A DNA stretch of 36,485 nt, taken from positions 1 to 36,485 of the forward strand of contig CANRJP010000018.1 of NCBI GenBank assembly GCA_947630975.1, written 5' to 3'. Of this stretch, positions 32,068-36,485 are shown in pieces (within the stretch, counting starts at the first letter, position 1; every line of letters starts with the position of its first letter). The DNA comes from an uncultured Clostridia bacterium. GTDB lineage: Bacteria > Bacillota > Clostridia > UMGS1883. Under the pieces are notes generated by a model. That model had not been told where the DNA came from and did not search any database. It saw nothing but the letters and a program-made list of their open reading frames with translations. A program made the translations under genes and the position numbers.

Positions 32068-32884
32068 GATATTTCTCTCCTTTAAATAATGTATCAAAAT
32101 CTACCCGTTCAAATACTTCAAGCTTGCCGCCGCGTGTGGCGTTATAAATTTTTATGCCGTGAGCGTCAGCGTACTGTCTGGCGGCTTCGTAGGCAAGTGT
32201 AGATTTATATAGTTGTGGAACATTGGTAATTCTATCATTCTCAGAAAAATGATCTTGTAAATTCTGTTTGGATAAAGAGCCATCCGGATTAAGTGTGACA
32301 GAATAATTGTGGTCAATCCCTAACAAATAAATAGATTTAAATCCCATATATGCCGCGATTTGTATAGCCATATAGGTCACAGTCCAACCGCCATAAAACA
32401 TTTCCGATATATCTTCAGAAAACAAAGGTAATTCAGGATAAAATTTTTTATTATTTATCTTTACATAGTGTGCATCTTTTATATATGGATACATCGTATA
32501 TTCAGATGATGCAATAAATTTTTCACTGTCAACTTTATAAGAAATATTGTTTTTTTGCTTCTTTATTAACTTATAATCTTGTGCACAATAATAGGTAGGA
32601 CGCCAATCTGTCTTATCGAATATTTCAAAAATACAATGTGAACCAAAACATATTTCTTTTTTTAATTTACTTAGATCTTCCAGTTTTAAACTTGGTCCAT
32701 TGCCTATAATAAAACAACGTTTCCCATAATGAGCATTTTTAAGAGTCGTTATATATTCATAACTTTGCTTCATCTTCTTTTCATGGGATGGTTTACAAAT
32801 CATTTTACATATGGGCGTATAAATCTTGTGGTAATAAAACCTATAGTAGGGACGAAACATATCTTTTATTTGATTTTTTATCAT
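32033..32884 (-). CDS. DUF115/GT42-like protein, candidate CMP-sugar transferase
   Basis: The 283-residue protein contains CFIIGNGPSLKLEDLSKLKKE near residue 57 and GGWTVTYMAIQIAAYMGFKSIYLLGIDHNY near 165. These match the GNGPSL and GIDxx motifs of DUF115 proteins and of GT42 sialyltransferases such as Campylobacter Cst-II, as I recall them. The N-terminal 45 residues are basic and may contact the membrane. It overlaps the cytidylyltransferase gene, consistent with an activate-and-transfer pair. Some DUF115 members are MptE-type pterin pyrophosphokinases, but the operon context favours glycosyl transfer. AGAGG lies 8 bp before the ATG. Confidence 0.68.
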   Translation of the reverse strand: MIKNQIKDMFRPYYRFYYHKIYTPICKMICKPSHEKKMKQSYEYITTLKNAHYGKRCFIIGNGPSLKLEDLSKLKKEICFGSHCIFEIFDKTDWRPTYYCAQDYKLIKKQKNNISYKVDSEKFIASSEYTMYPYIKDAHYVKINNKKFYPELPLFSEDISEMFYGGWTVTYMAIQIAAYMGFKSIYLLGIDHNYSVTLNPDGSLSKQNLQDHFSENDRITNVPQLYKSTLAYEAARQYADAHGIKIYNATRGGKLEVFERVDFDTLFKGEKYRESYSATDRQR

Positions 32885-32896
32885 TTTGCCAACCTC

Positions 32897-33931
32897 TCAA
32901 TTATATTTGATTTTAAATATTAATTTAAGGGGAAAATAAAAACCATGCAATGCAAAAAATAGAACAATGCGCTTATTTAAGGGGTACTTTTTCAAAAGGT
33001 TTTCTTCCTTTGATTGTCTATAAAAGCTTATATATTTTGCAAATATTTGTTTCATTCTTCTCTTCTTCGAATCTTTTTCCTCTGTGTTTTCTTTATGAAA
33101 AAAATCATATTTAAGATATAAAATAATGTCATTTAAACGATAGAATCCATGATAAATTTCATATTCGGGGTGCGTTTTCAACCATGGCGTTATGGCATTA
33201 ATATATGTATCAACTATCTCTTGAAAATCAGGTTTATATCGGTTCGTGATAGACGCCGGATTATAATAATAAAGATATATGGTCATTGGAATATAATTAA
33301 CGGAACTGATGTGCGAAAGGTATTTCAACATGAAAAGCATATCAGTACCTATTTTTACGCCTTCATCAAAGTACACCCCATAATCGTCAATAATCCTTTT
33401 GCGTACCAAAGTACCTACGGGTCCGCGATAGGAACAATATCCGTCTCCTTTGCAATACGCTTCACCCAAAAAACAGCTTTTTATCATAGAAGAACAATCA
33501 TTCAGCATAATTGGTTCATGCGCACTTTTATTCAATTCATCAATGCTATCAGAATCACTCAATTTATACGCATTAAACAATAACCATTCGGCCTTATCTT
33601 CCCAGTACTTTGAAATAATTTTATAAAATTGAGGCACCAATGCATCATCGGCATCAACAAATAGTATCCATTCGCCGGAACTATTCTTTATTCCGGTATT
33701 TCGAGCAGCACCCTCTCCACCGTTTTCGCGGTTTACAACCTTAATACACAAATATTTATTTCCGTATTCATCGCATATTTTTCCACTTCCATCTGTTGAT
33801 CCGTCGTTTACCAAAATCACTTCAGTTCTATCATCTATCTGATGAATAAAGCTTTCGATACATCTGCGAAGAAATTTTTCAGCGTTGTAAATAGGAACTA
33901 TGATGCTCAAACGAATTTTATCTTTACACAT
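32897..33931 (-). CDS. Family 2 glycosyltransferase
   Basis: Residues about 5-220 form a GT-A domain: LSIIVPIYNAEKFLRRCIESFIHQ (nucleotide-binding start), VILVNDGSTDGSGKICDEY, NGGEGAARNTGI and the metal-binding FVDADD. The C-terminal third is basic and hydrophobic and probably binds the membrane. It would add one sugar to the lipid-linked repeat unit on the cytoplasmic face. The track start (33982) is replaced by ATG 33931, with AAGGAG about 8 bp upstream, giving 344 residues. It follows the polymerase gene by 25 bp. Donor and acceptor are unknown. Confidence 0.9.
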   Translation of the reverse strand: MCKDKIRLSIIVPIYNAEKFLRRCIESFIHQIDDRTEVILVNDGSTDGSGKICDEYGNKYLCIKVVNRENGGEGAARNTGIKNSSGEWILFVDADDALVPQFYKIISKYWEDKAEWLLFNAYKLSDSDSIDELNKSAHEPIMLNDCSSMIKSCFLGEAYCKGDGYCSYRGPVGTLVRKRIIDDYGVYFDEGVKIGTDMLFMLKYLSHISSVNYIPMTIYLYYYNPASITNRYKPDFQEIVDTYINAITPWLKTHPEYEIYHGFYRLNDIILYLKYDFFHKENTEEKDSKKRRMKQIFAKYISFYRQSKEENLLKKYPLNKRIVLFFALHGFYFPLKLIFKIKYN

Positions 33932-33956
33932 ACATCTTTCTCCTTCCTTTAAAAAT

Positions 33957-35216
33957 TTAAATGATTTTTTTTGCATTAACACTGTATGTTAATGCAAATA
34001 TATGCATTGCATTCCAAAAGCATGAAAAATCAATGTCCGGGATACCAATAAACATCGCAACTATGGTTGAGATAAGAAAAAGCCCGCAAGATATATTATT
34101 TTGATTGCTCTTTTTTAAGCTCGAAAACAAAAGAGAGAAACTCATAAAAAACCACGGAATTGCTCCAAAAATACCAATTTGTGCCAACAGCGAAGGCAAA
34201 AATTGCGCACCTCGCACATTTTTATACCCAGCACCAAATTTAGGAAACAACTTAAACTGCTCTAACGCATTAATATCCCAATTTTGACGAGTGTGAAATG
34301 ACCCTGTTGAATCTTTTTCAAATATTACTTGATTAAGCACATCCATTAATCCACCAGAAAATAAGGCTAAAAAACAAGCAAGTAGAGCAATAGGGACAAG
34401 ATATTTTAACGCTTTTTTATCCTTGCTGACAAATAGATATATTACTCCTACTATAGCCAATGTCCCATATGCCGTGGATGAAAAAGTCAGGATTATTTCA
34501 ATTGCAAGGGCAATCGAAAGCAATATTTTTTGTCTGGTCAATTTACGGGAAATGACATAATAAAATGCCCCCACCAAAAACGCTCCGCAATAACTCGGTT
34601 CCATAAATGTTGAAAAGAGTCGTTTATATGCACTGTGATCCCAATAATATGCCGACCTGGTATCAGAAGTATAGATAAAAGTTGTCCATAAAAAATTTCT
34701 CGGTAAAATATTGATCGTGGTCAAAAATTGTAATGCACCTATCACGACAACAAATGTTATTGCCCTAATTATTATTTTTTCAAGCTCCTTTTTCTCGATT
34801 GTTTTTGCCAAAATCCAGCATGAAAAGTAGCAAAAAATATAAATAATAATCATAAGTAACCACAAAATAAACTGATTTTGACTTATGCTATAATTTTTTC
34901 TATTAATTAGATATGATATTACCATAGATATAATAAGAACCAAAGAAGCAGCCATAGATATATTTGGGGCTTTTATTTTAGAGAGATGAATTTTTCCAAA
35001 GCTTCCTGTACGCATTGAGAAAATGACAGTATAAAGCACCGCAACTCCTGAAGTTATAACCTGCGGGCCAATGCCATCATCGCCCAACATGATTACCGAG
35101 GCTGACTGAAAAACCATCGCCAGCAATATTGTGGAGATCATGTATTTGGGATTGTTGTTAAAAAATGAAAAAATTAAAACAGCAATCCATATAAATCCAA
35201 AAATCGTAATACTCAT
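33957..35216 (-). CDS. Wzy-like O-antigen/capsule polymerase
   Basis: The 419-residue protein is almost entirely hydrophobic with about 10-12 membrane segments and a large extracytoplasmic loop near residues 280-325 (QVIFEKDSTGSFHTRQNWDINALEQFKLFPKFGAGY), the usual place of Wzy active-site residues. Sequence conservation among Wzy proteins is low, so the call rests on topology, the LFSTFMEPSYCGAFLVGAF segment typical of Wzy/O-antigen ligase proteins, and neighbours. TTG 35228 overlaps the preceding stop codon without a proper ribosome binding site; ATG 35216 is preferred. It would polymerise repeat units delivered by the flippase. Confidence 0.8.
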   Translation of the reverse strand: MSITIFGFIWIAVLIFSFFNNNPKYMISTILLAMVFQSASVIMLGDDGIGPQVITSGVAVLYTVIFSMRTGSFGKIHLSKIKAPNISMAASLVLIISMVISYLINRKNYSISQNQFILWLLMIIIYIFCYFSCWILAKTIEKKELEKIIIRAITFVVVIGALQFLTTINILPRNFLWTTFIYTSDTRSAYYWDHSAYKRLFSTFMEPSYCGAFLVGAFYYVISRKLTRQKILLSIALAIEIILTFSSTAYGTLAIVGVIYLFVSKDKKALKYLVPIALLACFLALFSGGLMDVLNQVIFEKDSTGSFHTRQNWDINALEQFKLFPKFGAGYKNVRGAQFLPSLLAQIGIFGAIPWFFMSFSLLFSSLKKSNQNNISCGLFLISTIVAMFIGIPDIDFSCFWNAMHIFALTYSVNAKKII

Positions 35217-35224
35217 TATTTTTC

Positions 35225-36316
35225 TCAACCTTTTATTTCCATGTATATCTGCCTAAGCTTTTCACATTCACAACTTATGTCATATCCCTGTTTCTCTATT
35301 GTTTTGCATGATAAAGTCGAATTGCCTTTTCTGTCCATAATGGCAGAACATTTCATAATTTCCCTTGCCCAATATTCAGGTGATTGTTCTAAACTTATAT
35401 ATTCGATATTATCTGAAACTTTTGTCGCATCCGGCGCAGCTTCCGAAGCGTAACATGGCAAACCATTAGCCTGTGCCTCTATAAGTACCAAACCAAGTCC
35501 TTCCCATTTTGATGGAAAAACAAATACATCCATACCGCAATACATTCGTTCTATGTCATTCCAACAACCAGCAAAAATCACAAAATTTATTAAATCTTTA
35601 TCAATAACTTTTTCATAAATTTTTCCTTTCAGTTCGCCATCTCCCACCAAAAGTAACTTCGACTTAGAATTTAATTTGTGATATTCCTCAAAAATGTCTA
35701 ATAAAAACTCATGATTTTTCTGTTCAGCAAAATTTCCTATATGTCCAATAACGAATTCATCTCCAACGATTCCAAATTCCTTACGTACATTATCACGAGT
35801 ACAGCTGTTAAAATGAAACCGATCTACATCTATGGCATTATTTAAAACAATATAATTATCATTTTTATACAACCAATTTCCTGCTACATTAGAACAAGCG
35901 AGAAAATCCGTTGCCAAGAATTTCATTATTGGGCGCAAAACTGAATTTATAACAGGATATTTACATTCTGTGTTATGTGCATGAACAATTATTTTTTTTA
36001 CGTGATTTCTTCTTGCGACAAACGCCTCCAAAGCCATCGTACTGCTGTTGCCGTGAATATGTACGACATTATAATGTTCTTTTTTTATCAATCCGTTAAG
36101 GTTTGCGGTATATTTGAAAACATTTTTTTTGGGACCAATATTAAATATTCTTGATCTGTTACCTTCCAATTCTGCTCTATATTCATCACATATTTCATTC
36201 ACTACCGCAAAATCAATTTGTATCCCTTCTTTGTCCATTTGACGATAATAGTTCATTATAACCGATGTTATGCCATTAAGCCGAAAACGCACGGTATTTA
36301 TAATTAAGACCTTCAT
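35225..36316 (-). CDS. Family 4 (GT-B) glycosyltransferase
   Basis: The 363-residue protein begins with MKVLIINTVRFRLNGITSVIMNYY (GT-B N-terminal donor-side loop), has VVHIHGNSSTMALEAFVAR and VHAHNTE in the first domain, and GHIGNFAEQKNHEFLLD plus FPSKWEGLGLVLIEAQANGLP in the second. The latter is the E-x7-E motif of GT4 retaining transferases. GCGAGGTTGG lies about 8 bp before the ATG. It starts the completely visible part of the polysaccharide operon. Sugar specificity cannot be read from sequence. Confidence 0.92.
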   Translation of the reverse strand: MKVLIINTVRFRLNGITSVIMNYYRQMDKEGIQIDFAVVNEICDEYRAELEGNRSRIFNIGPKKNVFKYTANLNGLIKKEHYNVVHIHGNSSTMALEAFVARRNHVKKIIVHAHNTECKYPVINSVLRPIMKFLATDFLACSNVAGNWLYKNDNYIVLNNAIDVDRFHFNSCTRDNVRKEFGIVGDEFVIGHIGNFAEQKNHEFLLDIFEEYHKLNSKSKLLLVGDGELKGKIYEKVIDKDLINFVIFAGCWNDIERMYCGMDVFVFPSKWEGLGLVLIEAQANGLPCYASEAAPDATKVSDNIEYISLEQSPEYWAREIMKCSAIMDRKGNSTLSCKTIEKQGYDISCECEKLRQIYMEIKG

Positions 36317-36363
36317 GTAGCCAACCTCGCACCATTCATATTTTGCTTATCATTCACGCTTTA

Positions 36364-36483
36364 TCATTCAATACGACCGACGGCTATCCTATATCCCCCC
36401 CCCCGAATAATTTTCAGTTTAACAAGCATCAACTTTACGCACTGACGCATAAACCTTTTGGGAAGCATACGAACAACTAATTT
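36364..36483 (-). CDS. 3' end of an unidentified upstream gene (truncated by the window edge)
   Basis: One minus-strand frame is open from the window edge to a TGA at 36364-36366, while the other two frames stop within the first few codons of the window edge. The 39 visible residues are basic and hydrophobic (LPKRFMRQCVKLMLVKLKII) and contain three glycines encoded by a G10 tract. The stop lies 47 bp before the GT4 start codon, normal spacing for this operon. I do not recognise the family. Coding status is likely but not proven from so short a piece. Confidence 0.5.
   Translation of the reverse strand, partial: KLVVRMLPKRFMRQCVKLMLVKLKIIRGGGYRIAVGRIE
36395..36404. repeat. C10/G10 homopolymer tract at the operon's upstream end
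   Basis: Ten consecutive C on the plus strand (G on the coding strand) stand out in AT-rich surroundings. In the open frame they encode R-G-G-G-Y. Gain or loss of one G would bring a TAG stop within a few codons. Confidence 0.9.
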
Positions 36484-36485
36484 AT

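Noticed and set aside
1-36485. CRISPR arrays, tRNA/rRNA genes, prophage or transposase genes
   Set aside because: I looked for spaced direct repeats, tRNA TPsiC-like motifs and transposase or integrase motifs and found none that I could support.

Overview
The window looks like a chromosomal segment of a Gram-positive Clostridia-type bacterium (Bacillota; an Oscillospirales-like gut commensal is my inference). The evidence is a yggS-sepF-ylmH-ileS-lspA-rluD core cluster, strong AGGAGG-type ribosome binding sites, canonical sigma-A promoters with 17-bp spacers, and Sec-secreted proteins with no outer-membrane machinery. Bases 1 to about 22,350 are GC-rich. The right-hand part, especially 28.7-36.5 kb, is visibly AT-rich.

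Layout. (1) 1-6093, plus strand: a tight housekeeping operon (YggS/PLPBP partial, SepF, YlmH, IleS, LspA, RluD-type pseudouridine synthase) closed by an intrinsic terminator. It lacks the ylmG and divIVA genes that sit in this cluster in Bacillus. (2) 6127-13562: one monocistronic gene for a 2424-residue secreted protein built from MBG/YDG/Ig-like modules, with its own promoter and terminator. Its module order shows an internal duplication of a nine-module block. (3) 13.7-17.1 kb: a small MerR-HTH/AbrB-like fusion regulator, a DEDDh exonuclease with a C-terminal zinc-ribbon-like segment, then on the minus strand a YbaK-family protein and an MBL-fold hydrolase whose leader holds an apparent ECF-transporter remnant. 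(4) 17.6-22.4 kb: a MITE-like element, a two-gene secreted glycan-utilisation operon (GH43 with AbfB-like module; LamG protein) and a divergent AraC-family regulator. The shared intergenic region has facing promoters, a tandem direct repeat, a perfect palindrome over the -10 and a structured leader. (5) 22.4-23.1 kb: an AT-rich integral membrane protein of unknown function. (6) 23.2-36.5 kb, minus strand: a polysaccharide operon, transcribed from beyond the right edge to a 22-bp-stem terminator at 23.2 kb.

The polysaccharide operon is the most interesting part. In transcription order it encodes an unidentified gene end with a G10 tract, a GT4 glycosyltransferase, a Wzy-like polymerase, a GT2 glycosyltransferase, a DUF115/GT42-like protein, a CMP-sugar-synthetase-like cytidylyltransferase, a Wzx-like flippase, a sulfotransferase-like protein, an NTP_transf_5-type nucleotidyltransferase, a wHTH + LicC-like + LicA-like triple fusion, a stand-alone LicC-like protein with a vestigial kinase N-lobe, and a BCCT-family choline/betaine transporter. 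Together these suggest uptake of choline (or a related amino-alcohol), phosphorylation, CDP activation and transfer onto a Wzx/Wzy-made glycan that may also carry a CMP-activated sugar and sulfate. No canonical LicD is present, so the NTP_transf_5 protein is the best candidate transferase.

Functional calls come from reading motifs by eye; no database search was run. Long antisense ORFs in the GC-rich part are codon-bias shadows and are left out.
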